From contig NZ_CP107964.1 of assembly GCF_041434935.1 (NCBI RefSeq), positions 7,361,001 through 7,425,000 of the forward strand: a stretch of DNA of 64,000 bases, in the 5' to 3' direction. Every line of letters starts with the position of its first letter. Positions within the stretch are counted from its first letter, which is position 1. Origin of the DNA: Kitasatospora sp. NBC_00374 (GTDB lineage Bacteria > Actinomycetota > Actinomycetes > Streptomycetales > Streptomycetaceae). Position numbers and translations under genes: made by a program. This document shows positions 8,529-17,607 of this stretch, piece by piece. Below the pieces are notes generated by a model. The model had not been told where the DNA came from. It saw nothing but the letters and a program-made list of their open reading frames with translations, and did no database searches.

Positions 8529-9176
8529 TCACCGTCCGCGGTCGCCGCCGACGCCGGCGATCCGTCGGGCCGAGGCCTGCCCGGGCTCCCGGACCAGACC
8601 GGCGACGTGGTCGGCGATCATGTCGAGGATCTGTGTCGCCGCCTCCGCGTCGCCGAGGACGAGGAAGTTCAGCGTCAGCCCGTCCGTCATCGCCGCCAGG
8701 TAGCGCGCCAGCACGTCGGCTGGGACGGTGAGTTCGAAGCCGCCCAGGTGCCCGAGCCGGTCGAGCAGCTCGATGTAGGCCGCGGAGTACAGCTCGTACT
8801 GCCGCCGGGCCAGCTGCTCGAAACCGGGCTGGCGCAGCGCGTACTGGGTGAGCTCGTAGGTGAGCATGTGCTCGCCGGGGTTGGCGGCCACATGGTCCCA
8901 GTAGGCCTGGAAGCCGGACCGGATGGTCTCCCGGAGGGTGGCTCGGGGCCGGATCGCCTCCCGCACCATCGTGACGGAGTGCTCGGTGATCGTCGCGATG
9001 ACGGACTCCAGCAGGGCCTGCTTGGAGTCGAAGCAGTAGTGGAAGACGCTCAGCGACACGCCCGCCTCGGCGGCGATCGACCGGGTGGTGGTCCTGGCGA
9101 CGCCGTCGCGGGTCATCGCGCGGATCGCGGCCTCGGTCAGCTGTCTGCGCCGCTCGGCGGACGGCATCCGTGCCAT
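8529..9176 (-). CDS. TetR-family transcriptional regulator
   Basis: 215 residues. The N-terminal helix-turn-helix contains the TetR signature TTTRSIAAEAGVSLSVFHYCF and is followed by an all-helical ligand-binding domain of BetI-like type. It ends only 11 nt from the stop of the convergent response regulator gene, so it is a separate transcription unit. The start at 9176 (MARMPSAERRRQL) fits the family; AGGAAG lies just upstream. Ligand and targets are not apparent from the neighbourhood. Confidence 0.9.
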   Translation of the reverse strand: MARMPSAERRRQLTEAAIRAMTRDGVARTTTRSIAAEAGVSLSVFHYCFDSKQALLESVIATITEHSVTMVREAIRPRATLRETIRSGFQAYWDHVAANPGEHMLTYELTQYALRQPGFEQLARRQYELYSAAYIELLDRLGHLGGFELTVPADVLARYLAAMTDGLTLNFLVLGDAEAATQILDMIADHVAGLVREPGQASARRIAGVGGDRGR

Positions 9177-9223
9177 GGGGCTTCCTCTCGTTCGGGGGCT
9201 GCGGGCTGCGGGCGCGACGGCAG

Positions 9224-9260
9224 GGGGCGGTCGGACCGGGAGTACCGGTCGGACCGCCCC
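9224..9260 (-). terminator. Hairpin terminator downstream of the amidohydrolase gene
   Basis: 14-nt arms (9224-9237 and 9247-9260) pair with one mismatch around a 9-nt loop, 24 nt beyond the stop codon at 9285. It lies between the TetR start and the end of the secreted amidohydrolase. No U-tract follows, as is usual in streptomycetes. Confidence 0.6.
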
Positions 9261-9284
9261 GCCGCCGCCCGGAGGCGACGCCCG

Positions 9285-11357
9285 TCAGGTGCTGTAGACA
9301 CCGACCTCGTGCAGCGAGTAGCCCCACTTGGTGCCGCGTTGCAGCCCGTGGACGCGGACCAGGCGGGCCGGAACGCCGGCGAACTGCGCGGTGTCCAGGC
9401 CGCCGTCACCGGTGGTGGTGGACCAGACGGTCTGCCAGCCGGCCCCGTCCGTGGAGACCTCGATCCGGTAGGCCTTCCCGTAGGCGCGTTCCCAGTCCAG
9501 GGTGACCCGCCCGACCAGGGAGGTGGACCGCAGGTCGATCTGCAGCCACTGGTCGTCGCTCCAGTCGCTGGCCCAGCGGGTGCCCGTGCTGCCGTCCACG
9601 GCCCGGCCGGGCGCGTAGCTGGTGAACGGGTTCCACTCCGCGGAGCTGGCCGAGGCGGACGAGCCGGCGGCGAGGTTCACCCCGGCCCGGTGCTTCTCGG
9701 ACGCACCCCAGGTGTCGAGGTAGGTCTCGGCGCCCCGGAAGAGGTCGTCCACCACGTCCTGGCCGCCGACCAGCCGGATGTCCTCCAGCCAGTCCGGGAC
9801 CAGGCCGTAGTGCGCGGCGCCGTCGGTGTTGATGTCCCAGGTCCGCTCGCCGGTGGTCTGACGGTCGATCACGGAGCCGCCGTCCGCGCTGCGGAAGGGG
9901 TAGCGCACCGGGTTCGGGGTGTCGGTGCCTCGGGGGCCGGGCCAGCCGCCGACGCCGTTCATGTCGGTGCCGTAGCCGTAGCCCACGTGGTACTTGTCGC
10001 GCAGCGCGTCCGTGCGCTTCGCCTCCGCGCTGAAGCCCTCGGCGCCGTGCATGTACTGGGCGACGAAGCCGCCGAGCTTGTAGACCCGTTCGGTCCAGTC
10101 CAGGTCCATCCAGCTGTGCGAGGAGATCACGCCCGGGTAGGACTCGGACTCCAGGATGTCGAAGGCGCGGCCCGCCGCCTTGACGCTCATGTGGTCGATC
10201 TCCAGCATCATCTTGCGTTTCACCATGCCGTGCACGGCGTACTCGCCGAGTTCGGTGAGGCCCCGGGTGTTGCACTGGGCGCCCGCGGCGTACGACGGGA
10301 CCGCGACGCCCTCGGGGAGGTCCTTCTGCGCGGCGAGCGCCGGTGCCAGGCCGATGGGGTTGTCGTGCTGCGGGCCGGCGCACTGCTCGGTCTTCCAGAA
10401 GGTGCCGGTCGACAGGAACTGGCCGACGTTGATGGCCGTCCCGAGCGCGCCCTCGTCGAACCGCACACCGCACAGCGCGTTGTCGAACTTGTGGCACAGG
10501 AACATACTGCGGACGCCGAGCCGGTACAGCTCGTCCAGGCCGCGGTCGATGTCGTCCCTGCTGCACTGGGCGATGTCCAGGATCTGTTTGCAGCCGAACG
10601 GTTCGGAGGTCTCCACCCCCAGGACGACGGCCAGCTTGCCCTGCTGGATCACGTCGCGGGCCTGCGCGCTGTCGGTGACGATCCGGAACCAGCCCTTGCC
10701 CGGCCCGCCGTACATCCGGTCGACGTAGGCCTGCAGGTCGTAGGTCTTCTGCGCCTGGAGCCGGATGGAGGTCATCTCGTCGCAGCCGCGGTCCTTGAAG
10801 AGGTAGACCGAGCAGATCACGCCGTTGGTGACCAGGTCGTTGACCAGCACCCGCTGACCGCCGCGCCAGGCCCGCTCGACCCACGCGTAGTAACTCTGCT
10901 GGTGGGTCAGCGAGTCATGGGCGGGCCAGTCCTTGAACGTCGGCCAGCCGACGGGGTCGTGCCTGCCGTCGCCGCCGTTGGTGATGTAGTCGAAGATGGC
11001 GAGTGAGCCGTCCGGGTAGTGCTCGGGACAGTCCTTGAGCGCGTCCGCGATGCCCTGTTCGGAGAACCCCTTGCCGCAGATGAGCCGGCCGCCGAAGGCC
11101 TCGTTGGCCATCAGGTGGGTGTGCGCGTCGATGAAGCCCCGGACCTGCCCCTGGGCGTCCGTTCCCTTGAACGGCTCGCCCGTGACGTTGATCTGCGAGT
11201 CGGGTGCGGGCCGCGCGGTCGGGTTCCACCAGCCGGCCTCGCCGGAGGCCGGGGCCGGGGCCCCGGGTGCGGGGGCGGCGAGGGCCATGGCCACCAGGGC
11301 GAGGAGTAACGACAGGACTGTGAGGATCCTGCCTCTGCTGTAAGCGTGTTGAGTCAT
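9285..11357 (-). CDS. Secreted amidohydrolase-like protein with C-terminal discoidin domain
   Basis: 690 residues. A Sec signal peptide (RGRILTVLSLLLALVAMALA) is followed by a catalytic region with HTH metal-binding motif (FIDAHTHLMANEAFG), a mid-domain Glu (GVETSEP), EIDHMS, SHSWMD and GYGTDMNG. These positions match a TIM-barrel amidohydrolase of the membrane dipeptidase/M19 type. Residues ~566-690 form an F5/8 type C (discoidin) carbohydrate-binding module. The start at 11357 gives the signal peptide a normal length. Substrate is unknown; a secreted peptidase or deacylase acting on a glycan-bound substrate is an inference from the binding module. Confidence 0.8.
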   Translation of the reverse strand: MTQHAYSRGRILTVLSLLLALVAMALAAPAPGAPAPASGEAGWWNPTARPAPDSQINVTGEPFKGTDAQGQVRGFIDAHTHLMANEAFGGRLICGKGFSEQGIADALKDCPEHYPDGSLAIFDYITNGGDGRHDPVGWPTFKDWPAHDSLTHQQSYYAWVERAWRGGQRVLVNDLVTNGVICSVYLFKDRGCDEMTSIRLQAQKTYDLQAYVDRMYGGPGKGWFRIVTDSAQARDVIQQGKLAVVLGVETSEPFGCKQILDIAQCSRDDIDRGLDELYRLGVRSMFLCHKFDNALCGVRFDEGALGTAINVGQFLSTGTFWKTEQCAGPQHDNPIGLAPALAAQKDLPEGVAVPSYAAGAQCNTRGLTELGEYAVHGMVKRKMMLEIDHMSVKAAGRAFDILESESYPGVISSHSWMDLDWTERVYKLGGFVAQYMHGAEGFSAEAKRTDALRDKYHVGYGYGTDMNGVGGWPGPRGTDTPNPVRYPFRSADGGSVIDRQTTGERTWDINTDGAAHYGLVPDWLEDIRLVGGQDVVDDLFRGAETYLDTWGASEKHRAGVNLAAGSSASASSAEWNPFTSYAPGRAVDGSTGTRWASDWSDDQWLQIDLRSTSLVGRVTLDWERAYGKAYRIEVSTDGAGWQTVWSTTTGDGGLDTAQFAGVPARLVRVHGLQRGTKWGYSLHEVGVYST

Positions 11358-11564
11358 GGTCACCACTCGGGTCGAGGGGGGTGAGCGGACGGCGCGGTCG
11401 AAGCGCCGGACCGTCCGGGGGCCGTGACCCACCCCGTCCGGGCCGACTGGCATGTCCCGCGCACTCTGTGACGAGAATCGCCACTGTTGGAATCCGAGTC
11501 AATAGTCCGGGACGGATGACCTGATGATTCGTCGAGGGTGCTCGCCCGGCCGGTCCCGGGGGAG

Positions 11565-12611
11565 TCAGCCGCAGCTGACTCCGGAGCTCCTCCAGGTGGC
11601 GGCGTCGACCATGCGGGTCGGCGCGACGGCCTCCGCGGGCATGGCCTTGCCGTTCCTGAGCCGGTCGTACATGGTCTGGACGGCCAGCGCCCCGACGTCC
11701 TTGCCGTTGATGAACAGGGCGGCCCTCATGCCGGTGGGCCTGCCGCCGCCCCAGGCCTTGCAGGCGAGGTAGGCGCCGAGGCCGACGCCGATCACGTCCT
11801 CGGCCTTGAAACCGGCGTTCTCCAGCGCGGTCACGCCGCCCTGGACGTTCTCGTCGTTGCAGCCCAGAACGATCCAGTGCTTGACCGTGGGGTTGGCGGT
11901 GACGGTGGCCGCGACCCTGTCCTGAGCTCCGGTGGGCGTGTTGTCGGTCGCCACGTCGATCTTCTGGATGCTGGCGCCCGCGGCGGCGATGAAGGAGTCC
12001 TTGGCCGCGTTCACCCGGTCCGTGCAGACCGTGACGTCCTGCTTCCAGGCGGAGATGATCCGGGTGTCGGCCTGGTTCCAGCCCGCCTTGTGGTACTCCT
12101 CGCCGGCCCGCTTGCCGACCTCGCCGCCCATCTGGGTGCCGCTGAAGCCGATCCGGGGGACGAGGTCGGCCTTGCCGCAGGCGGACGGGTCGGGGCCGGT
12201 GGCGCAGATCTGGTCGTCCGAGGTGAGCAGGGCGACCTTGGCGTCCCTGGCGGTCTGCACCACCTGCGGACCGACGGCCGGGTCCGGCACCACGACGATC
12301 AGGCCGTTGGTCTTCCGGGCGACCGCCGAGCGGACTTCGCTCACCGTCTTGTTGGCGTCGGTGCCGAGGTCGACCACCTTGAGGTCGACCCCCAGCTCCG
12401 CCGCCTTCGCCTTGGCGCCCTCGGCCTCGCCGATGAAGTACTCCTGGTCGCCCTGCTTCTGGAGGTACGTCATGGAGATCTTCCCGTCGACCTTCGCGAC
12501 CGGGTCGGCGGCTGAGGACCCGGACGGAAGGCCGGTCGAACACGCGGCGGTGGTCAGGCCGAGGATCGCGAGGAGGCCGGCGGCGGCGCGGTTGCCTCTG
12601 GTGCGGGACAT
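11565..12611 (-). CDS. Sugar ABC transporter substrate-binding lipoprotein (orphan)
   Basis: 348 residues. Lipoprotein signal with lipobox LTTAACS, then a periplasmic-binding protein type 1 fold. KQGDQEYFIGEAEGAKAKA resembles arabinose/ribose-binding proteins, and the C-terminal domain has VLGCNDENVQGGVTALENAG. The ATG at 12611 (MSRTRGN) puts the lipobox Cys near residue 24; the ORF extends 16 residues upstream. No permease or ATPase lies alongside, so it either serves a distant transporter or is a remnant. It lies upstream of the discoidin amidohydrolase in the same direction, with 207 nt between them. Confidence 0.85.
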   Translation of the reverse strand: MSRTRGNRAAAGLLAILGLTTAACSTGLPSGSSAADPVAKVDGKISMTYLQKQGDQEYFIGEAEGAKAKAAELGVDLKVVDLGTDANKTVSEVRSAVARKTNGLIVVVPDPAVGPQVVQTARDAKVALLTSDDQICATGPDPSACGKADLVPRIGFSGTQMGGEVGKRAGEEYHKAGWNQADTRIISAWKQDVTVCTDRVNAAKDSFIAAAGASIQKIDVATDNTPTGAQDRVAATVTANPTVKHWIVLGCNDENVQGGVTALENAGFKAEDVIGVGLGAYLACKAWGGGRPTGMRAALFINGKDVGALAVQTMYDRLRNGKAMPAEAVAPTRMVDAATWRSSGVSCG

Positions 12612-12882
12612 GGGCGGCTCCTGGAATGGCGTCGGGTCTGAGCCGACCGGAGGAGACATAATCGCTCAGAAACCGACTTGATCGAACGTGTGGGGCACAG
12701 GAAACGCCCACTGTGTCGGGATCGTCAAGGGCGCTGTCACGGCCTCGCGACTTCGAGATGTTCCTGTGACATCAAGGCCTGGCCGGCTTGGGTGGCGCGA
12801 GGTGGAGCGCCGATGCCGGCGGGGCCTCCGCCCTGCGGTGGCCCGGGGCATGTGCCATTGTGTTCGATTCGCCCGGGGTTGA

Positions 12883-13227
<345 letters not shown>

Positions 13228-13699
13228 ATCCCCGCGGCCCTCACCGGTGTTCTCGGCGCAGCCGCGCCGGAGCCGGCGGGCGCCCCGCTCGTGGCCGCCG
13301 GCCGCCCGAACGGGCTCGGCGATCCTTGCGTGGGTGCCACCCGCTGTGATCGTGCCGGGCGGATCGCGTCTCATGTCCTGACGAGGCGTCAGAGCTCCTG
13401 CTTCGCGGGGCTTCGAGGCCAGGTGCGACGTGGGTGAATCCTGTGCCAGTGGTCAAGTGAGCCCTAAGGGAACGTTAAGTGTCGGGCCCCGATGGGGCAT
13501 CGGGGCAGGTCAGGGCACTTGTGTGCGGGGCGTGAACATTGCCGGGCCGGTGGCCCCTGCATACCATGTGGGCCCTCGGGCAAGGCGGCGCCTCGTTGAG
13601 AGCGCTCTCTCGGCCGCCCGGGTGGCCCGCCGTCCACGGCGGCCGACCTCCCGGCCCGGGAACACGGCAACTCCCTGCCCCAGGAAAGGCGTACTGCCC
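13228..13699. other. Intergenic region in front of the glucanase pair
   Basis: 472 nt without a supportable gene. It contains the LacI-type palindrome at 13598-13609 and an AGGAAAGG-like ribosome site around 13682-13688 for the GH16 gene. Short ORFs here lack coding features. Confidence 0.6.
13598..13609. promoter_or_regulatory. LacI-family operator-like palindrome
   Basis: GAGAGCGCTCTC is a perfect 12-bp palindrome with the central CG step typical of LacI/GalR-family operators; actinomycete CebR sites (GGGAGCGCTCCC) share the GAGCGCTC core. It lies about 90 nt upstream of the GH16 start. Control of the glucanase pair by a sugar-responsive LacI repressor is inferred; no such repressor is encoded nearby. 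Confidence 0.6.
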
Positions 13700-14965
13700 A
13701 TGGCTGCACATCGCGCATCCCGATGGTCACTCGGCGGACTCGCACTCACGCTTGCCGCCGCGCTCGTGACGGCGGCCGTCGTGTCGACCACCGGCTCCGC
13801 CCCCTCCCGGGCGGGCGCCGCCGTCGTCGCGCAGGTCTGGTCGGACGAGTTCGACGGCGCCTCCGGCAGCGCCCCCGACGCCGCGAAGTGGACGGTGGAG
13901 AGCGGCGGTTCGGGCAACGGGAACCACGAGCTGCAGTACTACACACCCGGCACCGCCAACGCCTCGCTCGACGGGCAGGGCCACCTGGTGATCACCGCCC
14001 GCAAGAACACGGACTCCGGCCTCGGTTGCTGGTACGGGACCTGTCAGTACACCTCCGCCCGGCTGAACACCGCGAAGTCCTTCACCCAGGCGTACGGCCA
14101 CTTCGAGTCCCGCATCAAGATCCCGCGCGGACAGGGCGTCTGGCCGGCCTTCTGGATGCTCGGCGGTGACCTCGGCCAGGTCGGCTGGCCCAACAGCGGC
14201 GAGATCGACGTCATGGAGAACATCGGTCGCGAGCCCGGGACCGTGCACGGCACCGTCCACGGTCCCGGCTACTCCGGGGCGGGCGGCCTCGGGGCCGGCT
14301 ACACCCTGCCCGGCGGCCGCGCCTTCGCCGACGACTTCCACGTCTTCGCCGTCGACTGGAGCCCCACCGCGATCACCTGGTCGGTGGACGGTACCGCCTA
14401 CCAGACCCGCACCCCCGCCGACGTCGGCGCCAACAAGTGGGTGTTCGACCATCCCTTCTTCGTCATCCTCAACCTGGCCGTCGGCGGCGACTGGCCCGGC
14501 AGCCCGGACGGCGCCACCGCGTTCCCGCAGGCCATGACCGTGGACTACGTCCGCGCATCGGCCTGGAACGACTCCTCGGGCGGCACCACCGGTGCGATCC
14601 GGGGCATCGGCGGCATGTGCGTCGACGTGGCCGGCGGCTCGAACGCCGACCGGACGCCGGTCCAACTGCACGACTGCACCGGCGGTCCCGCCCAGCGGTG
14701 GACGGTCGGCGCGGACGGCACCGTCCGCGCCCTCGGCAAGTGCCTCGACGTCGCGGGCGGCTCCGCGGCCGACGGAGCGGTCGTCCAGCTCTACGCGTGC
14801 AACGGCACCAACGCGCAGAAGTGGACGTACACCGCCGCCCACGACCTCACCAACGTCGGCGCGAACAAGTGCCTCGACGCCAAGGGCAACTCCTCGGCGG
14901 ACGGCACCAGGCTCCAGCTCTGGACCTGCGGCGGCGGCGCCAACCAGAAGTGGACCGTGGGCTGA
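13700..14965 (+). CDS. Secreted GH16 endo-beta-1,3-glucanase with CBM13 (ricin-type) lectin
   Basis: 421 residues. A Sec signal peptide at the N-terminus precedes the GH16 domain (about 48-290), with the catalytic signature EIDVMEN (nucleophile E168, acid/base E173). The neighbouring NGNHELQYYTPGTAN and WPAFWMLGG match laminarinases. Residues ~300-421 form a ricin B-type trefoil, with three repeats of the CLDVAGGS and QxW type. The ATG at 13700 follows AGGAAAGG. It should cleave beta-1,3-glucans outside the cell. The GH64 gene starts 82 nt downstream, so the two are likely cotranscribed for attack on fungal or plant glucan. Confidence 0.93.
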   Translation: MAAHRASRWSLGGLALTLAAALVTAAVVSTTGSAPSRAGAAVVAQVWSDEFDGASGSAPDAAKWTVESGGSGNGNHELQYYTPGTANASLDGQGHLVITARKNTDSGLGCWYGTCQYTSARLNTAKSFTQAYGHFESRIKIPRGQGVWPAFWMLGGDLGQVGWPNSGEIDVMENIGREPGTVHGTVHGPGYSGAGGLGAGYTLPGGRAFADDFHVFAVDWSPTAITWSVDGTAYQTRTPADVGANKWVFDHPFFVILNLAVGGDWPGSPDGATAFPQAMTVDYVRASAWNDSSGGTTGAIRGIGGMCVDVAGGSNADRTPVQLHDCTGGPAQRWTVGADGTVRALGKCLDVAGGSAADGAVVQLYACNGTNAQKWTYTAAHDLTNVGANKCLDAKGNSSADGTRLQLWTCGGGANQKWTVG

Positions 14966-15047
14966 CCCGGGCGCTCCCCGCACGACCGCAGACCACCGAG
15001 CGCGTCCCGCCGCCGCGGGACGCCACCGCAGAAGGGAACCCCTCGCC

Positions 15048-16748
15048 ATGACAGCGCGCCACCACCGACCGATATCCCGCCGCAAGCTGCTCGCCGCGAC
15101 CGCGGGCGCGGCACTCTCCGTCGCCGCCGTGACGAAGTGGATCGAGTCGAGCGCCTCCGCCTCCACCTCGGCCACCCTCCCGCTGGACCTGGTCAACACC
15201 ACCGGCTCCGGCACCGTGTACGCCTACGTGCTGGGCCGGGATCCCGCGGCGGGCGGCAACTGGGCCTTCGTCCAGGCCGACGGCTCCACCCTGCACCATC
15301 CCCCGTCCCCGTCGAACGACCAGACGCCGCTGGGCGTCGACTGCGCCATCGCGCTCAACGGCCCGGGAGCCGGCCCCCGGCGGGTCACCCTGCCGCACCT
15401 CGACAGCGGTCGGATCTACTTCTCCGTCGGCGCGAGACTCACCTTCCTCATGAACCGCGGAGGGGGGCTGGCGCTGCCCTCCGTGAGCAACCCCTCCGAC
15501 CCCAACGCGGCTGTCCAGCACGACTTCTGCGAGTTCACCTTCAACAACGACCAGCTGTACGCCAACATCACCTTCGTCGACATGGTCGGCCTGCCGATCG
15601 CCTTCCGGCTGGAGACCGCCCAGGGCACCCAGACGGTGCGCGGACTCCCGGCCGACGGCGTGTCCCGGGTCGCCGCCGCGCTGCGGGCCCAGTCGGCCGC
15701 CGACGGCAGCGACTGGAGCCGGCTGATCGTCAACCGGAACGGCGCCGACCTGCGGGTCCTCAGCCCCAACCTGGCGATCCGCGGGAACTCGTCGCTGTTC
15801 GCCGGCTACTTCGACAGCTACGTCGACCAGGTCTGGAGCACGTACCGTGCCAAGGACCTCCACCTCGACACCCAGTTCACCTGGGGTACCCTCACCGGCC
15901 GGGTGACCGGTGACACGCTGACGTTCCCCGGAGTCGGCAGCTTCGCCAAGCCCTCCACCCTGGCGATCTTCTCCTGCAGCGACGCGCCCTTCACGACCGG
16001 CAACGACATCATGGGCAACCTCAGCGCGCGGCTGGCCGCGGCGCTCAACCGGACCACCCTGCTGGACAATCCCGACCAGCCCACCGCCGAGCGGCCGGCC
16101 GCCTTCTACACCCGGCCCCGCACCAACCACTACGCCCGCATCCTGCACACCACCACCCCCGACGGGCTGGGCTACGCCTTCCCGTACGACGATGTGCACC
16201 CGGCCGGCGTCGACTTCGAGGGCAAGGTGCAGTCGGGCAGCCCCGGCCGGTTCACCATCACCGTCGGCGGCACGGCGGGCGACGGCGGCACCCCCACCCC
16301 CACCCCCACCCCGACGGCCACCGCCACGGCCGGCGGCGGGGTCGGCGCCTTCACCACCATCCAGGCCGAGTCCTTCAGCGCCCAGTCGGGGGGCCGGGCG
16401 GAGTCCTGCTCCGACGCGGGCGGCGGCAGCGACATGGGGTGGCTGCGGAACGGCACCTGGCTGAAGTACGCGGCGGTCGACTTCGGCGGAGCCGGGGCCA
16501 CCCGTCTCAACGCCCGGGTCGCCTCGGGTGCGGCCAGCGGGGTGAGCGGTCTGGTGCAGGTGCGGCTCGGCAGTCCCACCGCCGCACCGATCGGAGGCCT
16601 CGCCGTCGCCTCCACCGGCGGCTGGCAGAGCTGGCGCACCGTCCCCGCGGACGTCAGCCGGACGACCGGCGTCCACGACGTCTACCTGACCTTCGACAGC
16701 GGACAGCCGGCCGACTTCGTCAACCTCAACTGGTTCACCTTCGCCTGA
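15048..16748 (+). CDS. Secreted GH64 beta-1,3-glucanase with CBM6
   Basis: 566 residues. It has a twin-arginine signal (SRRKLLAATAG) followed by a GH64 thaumatin-like catalytic domain (about 45-410): VDCAIALNGPG, GRIYFSVG, EFTFNNDQLYANITFVDMVGLP and NHYARILH are landmarks. A TP-rich linker (about 415-432) leads to a C-terminal CBM6 (about 435-566) with GWLRNGTWLKY and a closing NLNWFTF strand. GH64 enzymes release laminaripentaose from beta-1,3-glucan. It probably works with the upstream GH16 enzyme. Note that the pair uses different export routes, Sec for GH16 and Tat for GH64. Confidence 0.93.
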   Translation: MTARHHRPISRRKLLAATAGAALSVAAVTKWIESSASASTSATLPLDLVNTTGSGTVYAYVLGRDPAAGGNWAFVQADGSTLHHPPSPSNDQTPLGVDCAIALNGPGAGPRRVTLPHLDSGRIYFSVGARLTFLMNRGGGLALPSVSNPSDPNAAVQHDFCEFTFNNDQLYANITFVDMVGLPIAFRLETAQGTQTVRGLPADGVSRVAAALRAQSAADGSDWSRLIVNRNGADLRVLSPNLAIRGNSSLFAGYFDSYVDQVWSTYRAKDLHLDTQFTWGTLTGRVTGDTLTFPGVGSFAKPSTLAIFSCSDAPFTTGNDIMGNLSARLAAALNRTTLLDNPDQPTAERPAAFYTRPRTNHYARILHTTTPDGLGYAFPYDDVHPAGVDFEGKVQSGSPGRFTITVGGTAGDGGTPTPTPTPTATATAGGGVGAFTTIQAESFSAQSGGRAESCSDAGGGSDMGWLRNGTWLKYAAVDFGGAGATRLNARVASGAASGVSGLVQVRLGSPTAAPIGGLAVASTGGWQSWRTVPADVSRTTGVHDVYLTFDSGQPADFVNLNWFTFA

Positions 16749-16801
16749 CGTCTGCCGCGGGCCGCCGCGGCCCGTGACCGGCTCTGCCCGTGCCCGCACG
16801 G

Positions 16802-16841
16802 GTCGGCGGCGCCCTCCCGGACCGGGGAGGGCGCCGCCGAC
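16802..16841. terminator. Bidirectional hairpin terminator
   Basis: A 17-bp perfect GC-rich stem (16802-16818 with 16825-16841) and 6-nt loop lie between the convergent GH64 gene and the carboxymuconolactone-decarboxylase-like gene. Confidence 0.85.
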
Positions 16842-16859
16842 GACGCGCAGGCCCGAAGG

Positions 16860-17201
16860 CTACCGAGTGCCGCTGTCCAGCTGCTCCTGGAGCGCGGCGT
16901 CGGCCACCGCGATGGCCACGCCCATGGCCTCGGCGATGTGTCCGGCCGCGGACATGACGCGGGCGGTGCCCACGATCGGGGCGATCGCGACCAGGACGTC
17001 CTGCAACTGGCTCGCGGTCACGTTGGCCTCGACGGCCGGGCCGAGGTGGGCGAGGTAGGAGATCGACGGGGCGTCGGAGGCGACGAGTGCGGCGATCCGG
17101 GTCAGGATGAGCATGTCCTCGCTCATTCCGCACCGCTCGATGGAGTCCATCGTCATCGCCGCGAGCGTGTCGAGGACCGGGGTGTCGGACATGGTCGACA
17201 T
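16860..17201 (-). CDS. Carboxymuconolactone decarboxylase (CMD)-like protein
   Basis: 113 residues, all-helical, with the CMD-family pattern DMLILTRIAALVASDAPSISYLAHL and ASQLQDVLVAIAPIVGTARVMSAAG. It lacks the CxxC of AhpD-type peroxidase partners, so it is closer to the non-redox CMD proteins often found as small stand-alone genes in actinomycetes. The start at 17201 follows AAGG a few bases upstream. A biochemical role cannot be given. It is transcribed away from the small zinc-ribbon gene. Confidence 0.75.
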   Translation of the reverse strand: MSTMSDTPVLDTLAAMTMDSIERCGMSEDMLILTRIAALVASDAPSISYLAHLGPAVEANVTASQLQDVLVAIAPIVGTARVMSAAGHIAEAMGVAIAVADAALQEQLDSGTR

Positions 17202-17342
17202 GTCGGTTTCCCTTCAAGGATGAGGAGACGCAGACGTCCGCCGCCCGGCGTCCGTCCGCTCCTGCTCGTCGACGGTAAGCCCGCCGCGTGGACTCGGCCA
17301 TCCGACCGGATCGCGGCCGTCCGCCCGGAGTTGGCTGGCATG

Positions 17343-17356
17343 TGCATATCTATGCA
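17343..17356. promoter_or_regulatory. AT-rich palindrome in promoter of small Cys protein
   Basis: TGCATA-TC-TATGCA has 6-bp perfect arms and sits in one of the most AT-rich stretches of the window (about 17341-17375), just upstream of the ATG at 17377. It is either an operator over the promoter or part of it. A regulator family cannot be assigned. Confidence 0.5.
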
Positions 17357-17376
17357 AACTATGACAAAATGCCTGT

Positions 17377-17571
17377 ATGCACGACTCTACCGAGCAGCAT
17401 CAGCGCGCCGCCCACGGAGCCCACCCCTTCGCTCCCGTCCCGGCCCCCCGCGCGAACGTCACCCTTGCCCGCAACTGCCGTGAGTGCCGATCCTGGGGCA
17501 CCGTGATCACCGAACAGGGCCGCCACGAGCTCTGTCCGGCCTGCCAGCTTCCCGGCGGTCCGGCCTCGTGA
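17377..17571 (+). CDS. Small CxxC-CxxC protein, putative zinc ribbon
   Basis: 64 residues. The C-terminal half reads NCRECRSWGTVITEQGRHELCPAC: two CxxC pairs 18 residues apart with a turn between, the layout of a rubredoxin-knuckle/zinc ribbon. The N-terminal half is His/Ala/Pro-rich and probably disordered. There is no clear ribosome site, but an AT-rich, promoter-like stretch ends just before the ATG, so transcription could be leaderless. Function is unknown. Support is the Cys pattern plus a dedicated promoter-like region; GC-third-position bias alone cannot prove it. Confidence 0.55.
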   Translation: MHDSTEQHQRAAHGAHPFAPVPAPRANVTLARNCRECRSWGTVITEQGRHELCPACQLPGGPAS

Positions 17572-17607
17572 GCCGCGCGCCGACACCGGTCAGCGCGCCC
17601 ACACCGG

